From assembly GCA_963921795.1 (NCBI GenBank), contig OY997660.1, positions 2,402,245 to 2,466,244 on the forward strand: a stretch of 64,000 nt of DNA. The letters run 5' to 3'. Origin of the DNA: Nannobrachium achirus (taxonomy: Eukaryota; Chordata; Actinopteri; Myctophiformes; Myctophidae). Both the position numbers and the translations under genes were made by a program. The notes under the pieces were generated by a model. That model was not told where the DNA came from and did no database searches. It saw only the letters and a list, made by a program, of their open reading frames with translations. Below, piece by piece: positions 1 to 11,194 of this stretch (positions within the stretch are counted from its first letter, which is position 1; each line of letters begins with the position of its first letter).

Positions 1-353
1 ATTTCATTTCACTAGGCGGCCTAGTGATTAATAGTAGGCCTAGTCTAGGCCTACTATTAATGTGCACCTTTATTTGTATATTGTTACAAACATTTCTCTT
101 TTCTCTAGGCTATAGAGCAGTGGTTCTCATGTGGGTCGGGAATCTCAACTTTTAGCGCAGATATAAATTAAAGAGGCAACGAGCATGCCTTTGATCTCCC
201 AGCTGGTGGTAGATCAGAGGAAGTTGACGATGGCCCATTAATTAAGGAGTAGACTAGAGAGAGAAAGTGGTCTGAATCATTTGTATTCACCTGTGTCACT
301 GTTACAACATCCTCCTCCTGCCATCTCAGTGGATGGACGCAGGGATGTGGACC

Positions 354-398
<45 letters not shown>

Positions 399-1320
399 GG
401 GTTCATTGACCCAGGGTTATTGATGCAGTGGGAAGTGCTGTAGTCTTACACTCAAACAAAAACGTATAGCCTAGTTAGTTATAGCCTACATTTATTGACG
501 CCACGTGCCTCTAGAGGCAGTTTAGAAAGAACAGATCTCAGCAGATCTAACGGTGGGAAAACACAAATTACGTTTTCTAGTCTTAGTTAATATCTGCATT
601 GTTACTTAATATTTTATTTTCTAGTTTCATTCAATTAGAAAATACAGCTCTGCAGTAGAGAAACTATAGCTTGAATGTTTCTCAAACAGTAGCCTACATG
701 TATAGCCATGAGGACTGATTGGATGGACGCCTGGACGCACACACATGCACAAGTCATGCATTCACGGAAACCTAATAGGCATATGAATAGAATAGGGTAC
801 TTGGGCTTGTGAATCTAGGGGGGGATGCAGACTATCTATGGGGAGTTCTACCATGCAAACCGCAGCCCTTAGTGACTATAGACACGTTTATATAACTATC
901 TTTTAAGTTTTTTTTGTTTTCGGAATGGAGATGCTTTTAATGTTTGTAAAAGACCCTGCCATTCCGAAATGAAGATTTTTCGGAATGGCGGGGTTTCGGA
1001 ATGGCGGGGTTTCGGAATGGCGGTTTGTCACCCTTGGGGTTTGGTGTATTTTTGGTGTATTGTTGTATTTTTGGTGCATTTCCTTAGGGTACAAAGGCCA
1101 AATGCCAGGGCAGGAAGGCCATCAAATAAAACAAGATTTTAGTCCATTGAAAGAATTTGTTGAATTTAAAGGTTAGGGATGATAAGCTAATCTGCAGTGA
1201 AATAGATAAATGATGGTATTTACAATCTGATCCATGCTCAGCCCTGCACCAATCAAAGTCACTGGATTGGTTTAAAGATGGGGACTTAAAGATGGGGAGT
1301 TAAGATTTCAGAATCTCAAC
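1..1320. other. No gene seen; GACA microsatellite and short repeats
   Basis: AT-rich non-coding DNA. A (CAGA)n run lies at 353-399, and three copies of a unit with TTTCGGAATGGCG lie at about 978-1023. The words TAGGCCTA and AGCCTAC are frequent. A partial hAT-like end (CAGTGGTTCTCA) lies near 118. The missing last ssbp1 exon was looked for here and not recognised. Confidence 0.5.
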
Positions 1321-1322
1321 AA

Positions 1323-1520
1323 AAGACACTGGTGTCTACATGACAAGAAAGAGACACTGGTGTCTACATGACCAGAAAGAGACACTGGTGTCTACATGAC
1401 CAGAAAGAGACACTGGTGTCTACTGTCTACATATTGACAAGCAAGAGATACTGGTGTTTACATAACAAGAAAGAGACACCGATGTCTACAGTCTACATAT
1501 TGACAAGAAAGTGCTACAGT
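1323..1520. repeat. 28-bp minisatellite with inner palindrome
   Basis: Units start at 1325, 1353, 1381 and 1409 with a period of 28 bp, followed by two diverged copies to about 1510. Each contains the palindrome GACACTGGTGTC. Confidence 0.8.
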
Positions 1521-1648
1521 CAACTGGGACATTAAGGCCACTGTGGCCTCAGGTCATGCCATTGGTTTGAGGGACACAAGGCCAAACTGAGCGGCAACGA
1601 CGGCCATGGCCTTAATGAAATTCCTGACCTGATGTATATTTTAATGCC

Positions 1649-1999
1649 AACTGACCTGCTATGATGGTGGTAGCTTGTCTCGTCACTTGGTTCTATACTA
1701 ACTGACCTGCTATGATGGTGGTAGCTTGTCTCCTCACTTGGTTCTATACTAACTGACCTGCTATGATGGTGGTAGCTTGTCTCCTCACTTGGTTCTATAA
1801 TAACTGACCTGCTATGATGGTGGTAGCTTGTCTCCTCACTTGGTTCTATACTAACTGACCTGCTATGATGGTGGTAGCTTGTCTCCTCACTTGGTTCTAT
1901 ACTAACTGACCTGCTATGATGGTGGTAGCTTGTCTCCTCACTTGGTTCTATACTAACTGACCTGCTATGATGGTGGTAGCTTGTCTCCTCACTTGGTTC
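1649..1999 (-). repeat. 51-bp minisatellite built from ssbp1 exon 5 end plus donor site
   Basis: Seven units of 51 bp start at 1651, 1702, 1753, 1804, 1855, 1906 and 1957; the last is the real exon end. Each unit holds 38 bases of exon ([11 protein letters not shown] region) and 13 bases of intron including GCAG|GTCAGT. Copies differ by only one or two bases, so the expansion is recent. The period is a multiple of three. Confidence 0.9.
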
Positions 2000-2050
2000 T
2001 TGTCCACATATTCTCCGTAGTCCAGCTTCCCTTCAACCAGGACTCTGGCA
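1962..2050 (-). CDS. ssbp1: ssbp1 coding exon 5 (LEGKIDYGEY segment)
   Basis: The exon encodes [18 protein letters not shown], then [11 protein letters not shown], matching the family's [29 protein letters not shown]. The acceptor is TTATTGTCACAG; the donor GCAG|GTCAGT is at 1961-1960. The last 38 bases of this exon plus 13 bases of intron are repeated in tandem downstream (1649-1960), each copy carrying the same donor. The final coding exon was not found. Confidence 0.9.
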
Positions 2051-2198
2051 CTGTGACAATAAAAACACACACCGACAAACAGAGATGAATTGAATACACA
2101 GGAGCACAATGGAAACGTTGTGTTGTTATCCTCTTAGCAGAGTTTATGCATTAGAATCGTAGTGCTGTAATCTTTACAAAGATAAGTTAATGGATTAA

Positions 2199-2200
<2 letters not shown>

Positions 2201-2269
<69 letters not shown>

Positions 2270-2279
2270 CGTGCGTGCG

Positions 2280-2321
<42 letters not shown>
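2201..2321. repeat. (GT)n microsatellite in ssbp1 intron
   Basis: About 120 bp of GT with a short GTGC interruption; it abuts the donor side of the exon ending at 2328. Confidence 0.95.
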
Positions 2322-2323
<2 letters not shown>

Positions 2324-2327
2324 CTAC

Positions 2328-2415
2328 CCTTTCTTAATGTAGTTGTAAGCCATGTCTCTCAGACCAGGTTTGAACACAGAGACTCGATGCCATGTGGTCT
2401 TCTGACTCATCTCTC
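2328..2415 (-). CDS. ssbp1: ssbp1 coding exon 4 (OB fold, second half)
   Basis: The exon encodes [20 protein letters not shown], then MAYNYIKKG. The family sequence is [29 protein letters not shown], so recognition is secure. Conserved Trp and aromatic residues that stack on DNA bases are present. The acceptor is GCGCCCTCTTCAG at 2416 onward and the donor is AAAGG|GTAGAG; phases are 1 in and 2 out. A (GT)n microsatellite begins within a few bases of the donor, 2201-2321. Confidence 0.9.
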
Positions 2416-2478
2416 CTGAAGAGGGCGCCAAACACAGCCGTTACCACACACACCTCCCAGCATATCTACAGTCTAGAG

Positions 2479-3378
2479 CCATGGGTCTCAACCTTTTCAG
2501 GCCACGACCCCCAAAATAACCATACTTAAACTGGGGACCCCCAAAATAATCATATTTTAACTGGGGACCCCCCACCCTGACGAGCAGTAAGAGTTGAGGC
2601 ATTGCATTTTGTATAACATTTTGTTGTATTGTGAAAATAGCAGATCTACATAATCACAACGCCTCGCGTTGTGAGCATTTTGTATCCCGAGGGCCTGGGA
2701 TTAAAGGGGGAGAAATAAAAAGAATGACCAATATGAGCGTATGAGGTGTGTAATTAGGGTATTTTGTGGCTGCTGAATCCATTCCAACCATAAGTTATCA
2801 GTAAAAAATACTCCTTGGCCATAAAATAGGCCACGAGACATATAATATTGGCAATAAAAAAAAGTTTGGAGTAGGGTTTGAATTCATGAAAACTATTCAA
2901 GATCAGGCGGGTAAGCACACATCATGACACACAGGATAACATGATGCAATCTGACAAGGAACACTCAAACACAGGGTTTAAAACATAGGGACTAACAGGA
3001 CACAGGTGAACTCGAATGACATGATTGGCTAAGCCTTAGCCAAGTAGGCCTATTTTATCGCCAAGGAGTCATTTTAACTGAAAACGAATGGTTGGAATGG
3101 ATTCAGCAGCCCAGAAATACCCTAATTACACACCTCATACACTCATATTGGCCATTTTAAATTTTTCCCCTTTAATCCCAGGCCCAGGGTATCCCGATAC
3201 CCCCAACCTTGATTGGCTCCCACAAAGTTTCTCAAGGGAGTTGTGATTGACAAAGTTCAGAGGTGATAGTAGACACCTTTATGAACACATTTGTGAAGAA
3301 AGCTATTGGTAACGATTTAGTTCCCTGATTGGTCAAAGACTGCTAACTTTCCCTTACTACACAAGTTGAGAACCACTG
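2479..3378. mobile_element. Non-autonomous hAT-type element (GGGGACCCCC family)
   Basis: The left end reads ATGGGTCTCAACC and the right end GTTGAGAACCACTG, imperfect inverted ends of the CAGTGGTTCTCAA type. Flanks gtctagag (2471-2478) and gtctagat (3379-3386) fit an 8-bp target duplication with one mismatch. There is no coding capacity. A worn copy of the AGCAGATCTACA hairpin lies at 2633-2690. Confidence 0.75.
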
Positions 3379-3926
3379 GTCTAGATCAGGGCTACTCAAC
3401 TTAAGATGGTTCAGGGGCCTCTCAGCAAAATACCAAAAGTCCAAGGACCACAAGCTAAAGATTACGGTCCTATTTTGGACATCTGTAACTCACTACATGA
3501 CTAGTCTAAACATGAAGGAAACACAGAAAACAGCCACATTTCCATCTATAATACCAAACCTCATTGAACAAAAACATTGTCATGGAACGATTAATAATGA
3601 AATGATGACGTTTTTTCTTTTGGAACAAACAAAATAGCAAAAAAAGTCACACACACAAAAATAAAGTCTTGTATAAAACAAGACGTAAATAGTTTTTTAG
3701 AGGTTTTGGAGAAAAACTGAAAATATCAGAAATGATTTGTCCACACTGACAGTAGAAAACATATTGCTATGACCATTACAGGTGATTTTGAGCTTGTAGA
3801 TTGGTTATTTTTGACAGTATATGCATTGTGGCTCTCTGGAGTGAGTGTGGAAATATAGTTGTCCTCTCCATCAAAGTTTCTCCATCCCTGACGTAGTTTG
3901 TCGTTAAACCCCACCATGGTACCCAC

Positions 3927-4085
3927 CTCCACCTCCTGCTGTTTCTCCATCCTTGTGCTCCGTCTGGGTGGAGCGCCACATCTCGTTGGTTGCCATGGAG
4001 AAGATGGTGACGGGGTTACACCCCTCCACCTGCCTCATGACGGGGTCCTGACCCACCCTGCCCAGCAGCTGCACCCAGTTCATGG
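3927..4085 (-). CDS. ssbp1: ssbp1 coding exon 3 (OB fold, first half); acceptor damaged
   Basis: The exon encodes [18 protein letters not shown], then [18 protein letters not shown], matching the SSB core [15 protein letters not shown]...NPVTIFSLATNEMW, so it forms the first strands of the OB fold that grips single-stranded DNA. The donor is GGAG|GTGGGT in phase 1, matching the next exon; an alternative donor six bases earlier also fits. Two odd points: LNRV has become MNWV, and the expected acceptor AG before CCATGAAC is GG, because a (TG)n microsatellite of about 105 bp runs directly into the exon and no AG lies within it. Either splicing uses a non-canonical site, the assembly is wrong at the microsatellite, or the gene is impaired. 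Confidence 0.75.
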
Positions 4086-4192
<107 letters not shown>

Positions 4193-4682
4193 GAGAGAGA
4201 AGCCCCAGTACGTTACTATATTAACCCCACACTGCACAGATCTACAAGCTCAGAATGTGTAGCGGTCGCGACGTCTTGCGAGCTTGTAGATCTGCTAGTT
4301 TCGCCAGCCAGACCTGCTGTGCTGTACGGGGAAATATAACTCGGGCTTATAGGACTGTGGAGCGGCGGATTTTGGGCAGATGATAGGAATATTTTGGCTT
4401 ATCGCCGAACCCTAATTAATAGGTATTGGGAAGATGAAAACCGCGGTAACAACATGTGGATACCGACCCAAACCTAGCTAATGGTCAGAGCCATGAGGAA
4501 GTTGGGATCAGTTGCTGAAGCCAGTGAACAGATTAATGTGGAAATGAGAGCCTGATTCTCTTCAATTATAACTATATGTGGGATGACGTTACTGCTTTGA
4601 AAATACATCTCTTTGTCCATCTGGGCAGATTCATATTTCAGCCCTAATGCAACAAAAACACACTATTATAAACAAAGTTCTA

Positions 4683-4717
4683 ACACGCACGCGCACACGC
4701 ACGCGCACGCGCACACG

Positions 4718-4753
<36 letters not shown>
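4683..4753. repeat. (CGCA)n/(CA)n microsatellite
   Basis: Mixed CACGCG and CA repeats that begin about 10 bp past the donor of ssbp1 exon 2. Confidence 0.9.
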
Positions 4754-4754
<1 letters not shown>

Positions 4755-4762
4755 CAACTCAC

Positions 4763-4820
4763 ATCTCTCCAGAACAAAGTTGCTGTCCAGGCTTGCATGT
4801 CTGACCAGCTGACCAAACAC
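4763..4820 (-). CDS. ssbp1: ssbp1 coding exon 2 (targeting peptide)
   Basis: The 58-bp exon encodes VFGQLVRHASLDSNFVLER plus one base. The family reads VxRQFVRHES...LVLERS here. The acceptor is TTTTCATCCTCAG at 4821 onward, and the donor GAGAGAT|GTGAGT is strong. The segment is the rest of the mitochondrial targeting region before the OB fold. A (CA)n(GCAC)n microsatellite starts about 10 bp past the donor. Confidence 0.8.
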
Positions 4821-6268
4821 CTGAGGATGAAAAACACATTGAACACTTTTAGTGCTATTATTTTGGTAGTCATCCAAACACAGTGTGCAGCCATTCACTG
4901 CGCTTTATTTTGAAGAGCCCCGGAAGCCACCATGGTGTCCATGGTCACAAGCAGTAATTGGGCTCAATAAACGTCCCTGTTAGTTCTGTGAGAGAGGCAA
5001 AGATCTGCTTCCAGAATGTTCTCAGAGATGTACATGAGCAGAACATGTGTTTCACAGTTTGGATCAATGTTGTCATATTTATTTGATCCTTTATTAATAA
5101 TAATAATATGTATCCATACACATATATGTTATGCCCATACATGGAGATCCCTATCTGCACCAGCCACACAGATATGGGCCATGCCTTTGCCATCTGACCA
5201 GAGATATATGGGTGGGTGACGTGACGTAACGTTTTCGCTGTCCTCGGTGTCAAACATGTATAAATAAAAAATATATTTGTCAAAAACCTTCTGAATATTG
5301 TGCAGGACATTAAGCTTTATGTGAACTTACTCAAGATTAAAACATTTCATTCCTCATTTCTTCAGAATCTTCAACCAAACATGGCAAAACTCATATGGTG
5401 TGACTGTCCTGACCTTGTTTCTCAAAGTGGGAACTTGAATAAAACTAAGAAAAAGAATTGCTAAAAATCATTTGAAAATGAATTTAGGCTAAAAAAAATG
5501 TCTATTTTGAGCCTATATCTTTTCAAAGTCAAAGCATAATGTTTTCAGTCATTTCTGATCAAAAACATTTTGTCCCCCAACCCAAAATCATTTGGTGTGA
5601 CACTAGTTTGGAAAAATTAAACAGGCAATTATTTGGACACCTATTGGCTAGAGAGGTCCTTCTTCTGTAAGGCTATTCAGCACTCCCAGCACAACTGCAA
5701 GACAGGTGTCTGAGGTGAGTTATGATTTTAACATTTTCATGAAATGCCATCTTGTTGAAACGTTGACAAACTCACCATTCTGGATGTCTTTTGGTGTGAC
5801 ACCTTTTCTTTAAAAAAAGCGTAAGTTATTTGAAGTTTTGGTCATATTTCCATGTAGATCTAGGCTGCTTTGTTATAGCTAGCATGCTGTTAGCATGCTA
5901 ATGTGTACATAGTAGCCTCAAGGTAAACCTAAATGGAGAAAACAGTAATATGGTGTGACACTTAATCATATGGTGTGACATGTCTGCTTGTCACACCATA
6001 TGACTTGACTGTCACACCATATGATTTATACTGTATTTAACTACAGATATAACAACAAATAACAAAGTTCCATGTTTCTTTTGTACATTTAAACATTTGT
6101 TTTAAACATTTTTACATAAAATGTAATTTAGCTTCATTCAGTGATACTTCAAATTCATCAGACAGAGCAGAAACCCCTTCACAGAAACCTTAACATATTG
6201 TTTCAATCTAAACAATATTTTCTCTTTGTCTTAAACTATACATTGCATTTTCTTTTGTCAGCTGGAAA

Positions 6269-6463
6269 ATGACAAGTGCTGAGAGAACGAGAAAGTACAG
6301 GGAGAAACTAAACAATGACCCAGCAAGGAGAGAGGAGCCAAAGGGGCGAGACTGCATTTTCTACGAAGAGCAGGAGGTTGTCTGTGGCATAGCAGAACCG
6401 CAACAAGGCAGCCGGTTTGCTACCCTCACCAAATACGACTGGCTGATGTACAATACAGTCTAA
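6269..6463 (+). CDS. Short transposon-borne reading frame, MTSAERTRKYREK type
   Basis: The 64-codon frame starts MTSAERTRKYREKLNNDPAR and ends in a stop at 6461-6463. The basic AERxRKYRExLxxDPxR start resembles N-termini of predicted proteins encoded by fish and invertebrate DNA transposons; I cannot name the family. An acceptor-like TTTCTTTTGTCAG lies just before the ATG, so this could be one exon. It lies inside the 5.2-7.6 kb element and on the strand opposite to ssbp1, so it is unlikely to be a host gene. Confidence 0.35.
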   Translation: MTSAERTRKYREKLNNDPARREEPKGRDCIFYEEQEVVCGIAEPQQGSRFATLTKYDWLMYNTV

Positions 6464-6555
6464 ATGTATAATCTAATCTGATCTAATACTTTTGTACTTT
6501 CACTCACTGGACTGGACAGTGGACAGTGTTAAGGTAGGACCCGAGACAAAACTAG

Positions 6556-6622
6556 CGAAAATAGCTGATCTACAAGCTCTCAACACGTTGTGCTGCGAGA
6601 GCTTGTAGATCAGCTATTTTCG
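6556..6622. repeat. Hairpin module copy with both arms changed in concert
   Basis: Arms CGAAAATAGCTGATCTAC and its exact inverse are separated by a short loop. Relative to the consensus AGCAGATCTAC, the arm has AGCTGATCTAC and the other arm carries the matching change, so pairing is perfect. Confidence 0.9.
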
Positions 6623-7885
6623 GAGTTGCGCAACCCAGCACTCTTTAGCTAGTGGAGATGTGGTGTAATGTCATGATTCCTAATTACATTTGTTCAACAC
6701 AAAATGCTGTGTTCAAGTTCAGGAGACTTCGGAAAAAAGCAATTTACCTGAATGCTGAGTTCTGTTTCCACTAATTGGTGTTAATAAAATGTTGCCTTCA
6801 ATGCCTTGGCTCCAAGTGTGGCTATGCGCCTTATTGTCCCTTTAGGATCCTTCTGCCGTGGGCCGGCAGAAGACTTAGGTGTGCGTAGCATTCCTGTGCA
6901 CATCCTCATCATCCATCTACTACTACAATTCTTTCTTATCCCATGTTAAAGCCCTACAATAATATCCTGTTCAGAAATATTAAGGCCATGTTATCCTGGG
7001 TAATTGTTTAATCAATCAGTAGTTCAGTTCAGTACTCACTAATAGGTAGGTTAAAACACAGTTTGCTTTGACACATGAAGATATGATCATACGGTGTGAC
7101 ACTAAATCATTTGGTGTGACATTCCAAATAGTGAGAAATCATACCTTTATTAATGATTAAACCAAAAAAATGTTTATGGATTACATAGAGAATATTATCA
7201 GGAAGAGTCACAAATATTTGTGTAATTTTAGAGAAAGTTTTGACAGAATACATTTAAAATATGTTGTAAGATCATGAACATGGGCCTTCACACAGATTGT
7301 CGATTATGAAAAAAATATACAGATATAATTAATTTTCAAAAAACTATAGTGGATCACTGGTTAGTTATGATAAAGGACTTTGATAAAGTGAGTAACTTAA
7401 GAAAGATGTACTCCATTTTCATTTTATGAACAATTATTTTCATCGTCACACCATATGACGATTTTAGGCACAAGTACAACAAACTGCTGAATAAAGTCTG
7501 ATTCCAATAAAATATCTAAAAACAAAATGTATTTCCATAAGGTTGAGAGTGAGTAGAACAAAAGTAAATAACTTTTATGCCTGCAATTTAAAGTTTTTTT
7601 AAAAACACATTTTTTGGGGCGTCACGTCACTGACCCACATATCGATGACATCAGGGATCTTCATATATGGGCATAAAAATTTACTTTTACATAGGTGATG
7701 TCACCTGTGATGTCACAGTGACAAGGGAACCAATAGACTGTATACAAATGTGTACTGACTGTCTGATGGACGGACAAACTGAGACATTTCTCATGGATTA
7801 CTGCGACTTTCAGTCACAATAATGTGTCTGAAGTGAACTATCAGGCTAAGCATCATTAAACCCATAAAAGGAGTGATCGTCTCAC

Positions 7886-7909
7886 CTGAGTGGAAGCTCT
7901 TCTCAACAT
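7886..7909 (-). CDS. ssbp1: ssbp1 coding exon 1 (start codon)
   Basis: This exon reads MLRRASTQ and ends at a good donor, CAG|GTGAG. Vertebrate SSBP1 starts MFRRPVLQ before the same phase-0 intron, so length, basic start and splice phase all agree. The peptide is the beginning of the mitochondrial targeting sequence. The ATG at 7909-7907 is chosen because it matches the family start and joins in frame to VFGQLVRHA in the next exon. The exon is too short for an ORF scan and rests on that match. Confidence 0.7.
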
Positions 7910-7985
7910 GTCTGCACTGGACGATGATCAGGATGAAGAGAAACTGGACGATGATCAGGATGAAGAGAAACTGGACGATGCTAGG
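7900..7985. repeat. 27-bp direct repeat next to the ssbp1 start exon
   Basis: Two and a partial third copy of CTGGACGATGATCAGGATGA plus 7 bases lie directly upstream (minus sense) of the ssbp1 start codon, in its 5' UTR or upstream intron. Confidence 0.7.
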
Positions 7986-8312
7986 AAGGAGACACAGAAC
8001 ACAATATTGATTACATGTAATCAACTTTACTGTCACAATTTCTGCTTGGCCTCTATCCAGATGGACACAGACTTAAAACCAGTGAAATCAAGTTTATTGA
8101 CATTTGTCTTTTACAGACTAAGAGAATAATTGCATTGTCATGGAAAAGTCTGGGGAAACCGAATATTTCACAACGGTTCAGAGAATTGTGTCTTTGTTTG
8201 CCTCTTGAGAAAATCACGTATATTTTGAAAGACAAACAAGAGGTGTTTAAAAAGATTTGGGGTTGTTTCATACAGTATTAAAGATTGTAATTTGGGGCAC
8301 TTAATGTCAGAC

Positions 8313-8334
8313 CGGGGGGGGGGGGGGGGGGGGG
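8313..8334. repeat. Poly-G tract
   Basis: A 22-base G run in otherwise AT-rich DNA. Long G runs are often mis-sized in assemblies. Confidence 0.9.
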
Positions 8335-8854
8335 AGTAGTGCTTTTATTTTTTGTTTTTGTAGTTATTGTCGTTTTTCTTTTTTCATGGTTTTGTGTTTT
8401 TTCATGCTATTGTATTTTTGTTTTTTCAGGCTTTTTGTTTCATAAATGTATATAAAATGTTGTAATATTTTCTGCTGAAAAAGGAAAAAGTCTAATTACT
8501 CTAATAAATATATTGTTTAAAAAAAACTTTACTGTCACTATAATCTGAAATAATAGTCTCTTCCTGGTGTTCCTAAACGTAACCTCTGTAATCAATGCCT
8601 AAACATTTAAACCTTATTCATACCCTTAACCTCAGTAAACAGTTAATCCTAACCTTATTCCTAACCTTAACCACAGTCAGTAAAACAAAAACAGAATACA
8701 AGAACGGCCCAACGGAGTGGTCACTGTGAGATCTGGAGGGGGAGAAAAGCCATGTTTAACTGTAAGTCTAAAACAAAACAATAAAAGCACATCTACAAGC
8801 TCATCACGCATAGTTAACAACATTAACACACACTAATACTAGACCAATACTAAA

Positions 8855-9445
<591 letters not shown>

Positions 9446-9447
9446 AC

Positions 9448-9470
9448 AGGCGCACGCACGCACGCACCCA

Positions 9471-9502
<32 letters not shown>

Positions 9503-9503
9503 C

Positions 9504-9556
<53 letters not shown>
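9448..9556. repeat. (GCAC)n(CA)n microsatellite
   Basis: A GCAC block passes into pure CA, a compound form seen again at 22932-23100 and 25704-25914. Confidence 0.95.
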
Positions 9557-9558
<2 letters not shown>

Positions 9559-9647
9559 AGTAGAGTTGCTAACCTAACGTTGTATTGATGTTTATAAACT
9601 TGAGGCAGGACCTTAAATAGACTGTAAAAATATAGAACTACACTCAC

Positions 9648-9715
9648 CTCACGCTGCTTCCGCTCCGTCACTCAAACGGCTCCCTCTTACTTCCGGTGAA
9701 CGAGGAGCGATGAAA
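9648..9715 (-). other. ssbp1: ssbp1 untranslated first exon (predicted)
   Basis: On the minus strand a GC-rich stretch ends in GCGTGAG followed by a strong donor GTGAGTG at 9647-9641. No ATG-led frame continues into it, and the next exon carries the SSBP1 start codon, so this fits a 5' untranslated exon. The 5' boundary is a guess because no transcript start is visible; the GC-rich block fades near 9730. Confidence 0.5.
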
Positions 9716-9726
9716 AGGTTCCGCCC
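9689..9726 (-). promoter_or_regulatory. ssbp1 promoter elements: ETS/NRF-2 site and GC box
   Basis: The minus strand reads ACCGGAAGT at 9697-9689, a consensus ETS/GABPA (NRF-2) site, with a GGGCGGAA GC-box-like sequence near 9719-9726. NRF-2 sites are established at promoters of nuclear genes for mitochondrial proteins, including SSBP1 in mammals. No TATA box is visible. The site may lie just inside the transcript. Confidence 0.5.
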
Positions 9727-10032
9727 AGCAGTCTGGATTTATTTATTATTATTACATCATTATATTAGTATTTATTAATATATGCTGGGACCTGATCTGT
9801 ATTTATTTATTATTATTAAATCATTATGAGTAGTATTTATTTATTATTATTACATCATTATTATTAGTATTTATTTATATAAGCTGGGACTGCATCTATA
9901 GATTTGTATATATTTATTATTATTGTTAAATAATTGACTATTATTTGTATTCATTTATATTTGCTGGGACCTCAAATATCGATTGGTATTTATTCATTCT
10001 CTCAAAATGGTAGATCTACAAGTTCACCAAGA

Positions 10033-10455
10033 GAGTACAAATGGAGCCAAATGGACCCTTACAGCTCTGTAACTCTGAGAGTGTACAAATGGAACCAAAT
10101 GGACCCTTACAGCTCTGTAACTCTGAGAGTGTACAAATGGAACCAAATGGACCCTTACAACTCTGTAACTCTGAGAGTGTACAAATGGAACCAAATGGAC
10201 CCTTACAGCTCTGTAACTCTGAGAGTGTACAAATGGAACCAAATGGACCCTTACAGCTCTGTAACTCTGAGAGTGTACAAATGGAACCAAATGGACCCTT
10301 ACAGCTCTGTAACTCTGGGAGTGTACAAATGGAACCAAATGAACCCTTACAGCTCTGTAACTCTGAGAGTGTACAAATGGAACCAAATGGACCCTTACAG
10401 CTCTGTAACTCTGAGAGTGTACAAATGGAACCAAATGGACCCTTACAGCCGGGTC
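10033..10455. repeat. 48-bp minisatellite (about 9 units)
   Basis: The unit starts GTGTACAAATGGAACCAAAT and repeats every 48 bp from 10033 to 10455 with very few differences. Because 48 is a multiple of three it stays open in several frames on both strands; I do not regard those frames as genes. A short relative occurs at 31209-31345. Confidence 0.95.
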
Positions 10456-10665
10456 TGTAATTCAGAGTGTACACAAGAATCAAATTTGTTCTCCTGCTAT
10501 ACCACCAAAATGTGGAACGCCTTACCGAAGGCCTTAAAGGAGTTCAAATCTCTAGCATCCTTTAAAACCGCCCTGAAAAACCACTCACAGACCTTGTGTC
10601 AGTGAACTGTCATGAAACTGTACCTTTTACTATGCAATACTTCTAATAAATACCTCAGTCAATCA
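10456..10665 (+). mobile_element. LINE 3' fragment (end of reverse-transcriptase ORF)
   Basis: The frame ending at 10605 reads MWNALPKALKEFKSLASF and on to a stop. The pattern WNxLPxxLKxxxSLxxFKxxLK is the usual C-terminal end of fish non-LTR retrotransposon ORF2 proteins. It is followed by AATAAA and a (TCAA)n-like tail. The rest of the element is absent. Confidence 0.6.
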
Positions 10666-10964
10666 ATCAAACAATGGAACCAAATTTGGTGTACTCTTCA
10701 TTTCTGACAGTAATCATTGGAGCAGTGGTTCTCAACCAGTGGTCCAGGGACCACCTGTGGACCTTGAGGGGGTTCCAGGTGGTCCCCAGCTAAATGATGG
10801 AGAGTTGGTAACCAACCATTTGGTTCCATTTTATCCTCTCAAGAGTTAAATTATTGTTAAACATTTGCATTAATTAATTTACAAGAAGTCTAAAATTTAA
10901 GAGAATGTAGAAGAATTGTTATTTTGATCAACGTTGGCCTGTTATCTCTCCTATGAGAACTTTA

Positions 10965-11011
10965 GCCAAAAATAGCAGATCTAGTGAGCTTGTAGATCGG
11001 CTATTTTTGGC
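10965..11011. repeat. Hairpin module copy, short loop
   Basis: Arms GCCAAAAATAGC and GCTATTTTTGGC. The loop and inner stem are reduced to about 20 bases, suggesting an inner deletion that kept the outer stem. Confidence 0.85.
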
Positions 11012-11194
11012 AAAGAGGTTTGGCGTATAAGGGGGAAAAGAGCAGACTAAGTACAGAGTGAAAGGTCAAGTTTATTGAGTATTGACGGTTCAAGTGGTTA
11101 AATATCTGAAAACACAAATTGACATGAATCCAAAATACACTGATGATTGTGCTGTCAAACAATGAAACGATATGGAATCTATGAACAGGTTGTG

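Larger units (their letters stand above)
5210..7637. mobile_element. 2.4-kb DNA transposon with GTGACGTGACG ends and GGTGTGAC subterminal repeats
   Basis: The left end TGGGTGGGTGACGTGACG (about 5210-5227) and the inverse of the right end TGGGTCAGTGACGTGACG (about 7620-7637) form an 18-bp inverted repeat. Inside, the motif ATATGGTGTGAC or a close variant occurs about ten times in both orientations (near 5392, 5590, 5790, 5949, 5967, 5989, 6010, 7090, 7110, 7443). Clustered subterminal motifs are typical transposase-binding sites. It interrupts a second repeat carrying CCATATATGGAGATCCCT. The superfamily was not determined. Confidence 0.55.

Noticed and set aside
2201-2419. Long Cys-Val or His-Thr reading frames over CA/GT and GCAC repeats (also 3898-4339, 9246-9671, 21029-21600, 22465-23113, 25605-25951, 44302-44883, 52789-53367)
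   Set aside because: They are translations of microsatellites that stay open in several frames on both strands; no domain or splice support outside the real exons.
6269-6463. Host gene for a small basic protein
   Set aside because: It lies between the inverted ends of a transposon and on the strand opposite to ssbp1, with no neighbouring host exons.
10016-10483. Repetitive frames of 136-223 codons over the 48-bp array
   Set aside because: The unit is a multiple of three, so frames stay open by default on both strands; only the final LINE-like end has protein similarity.
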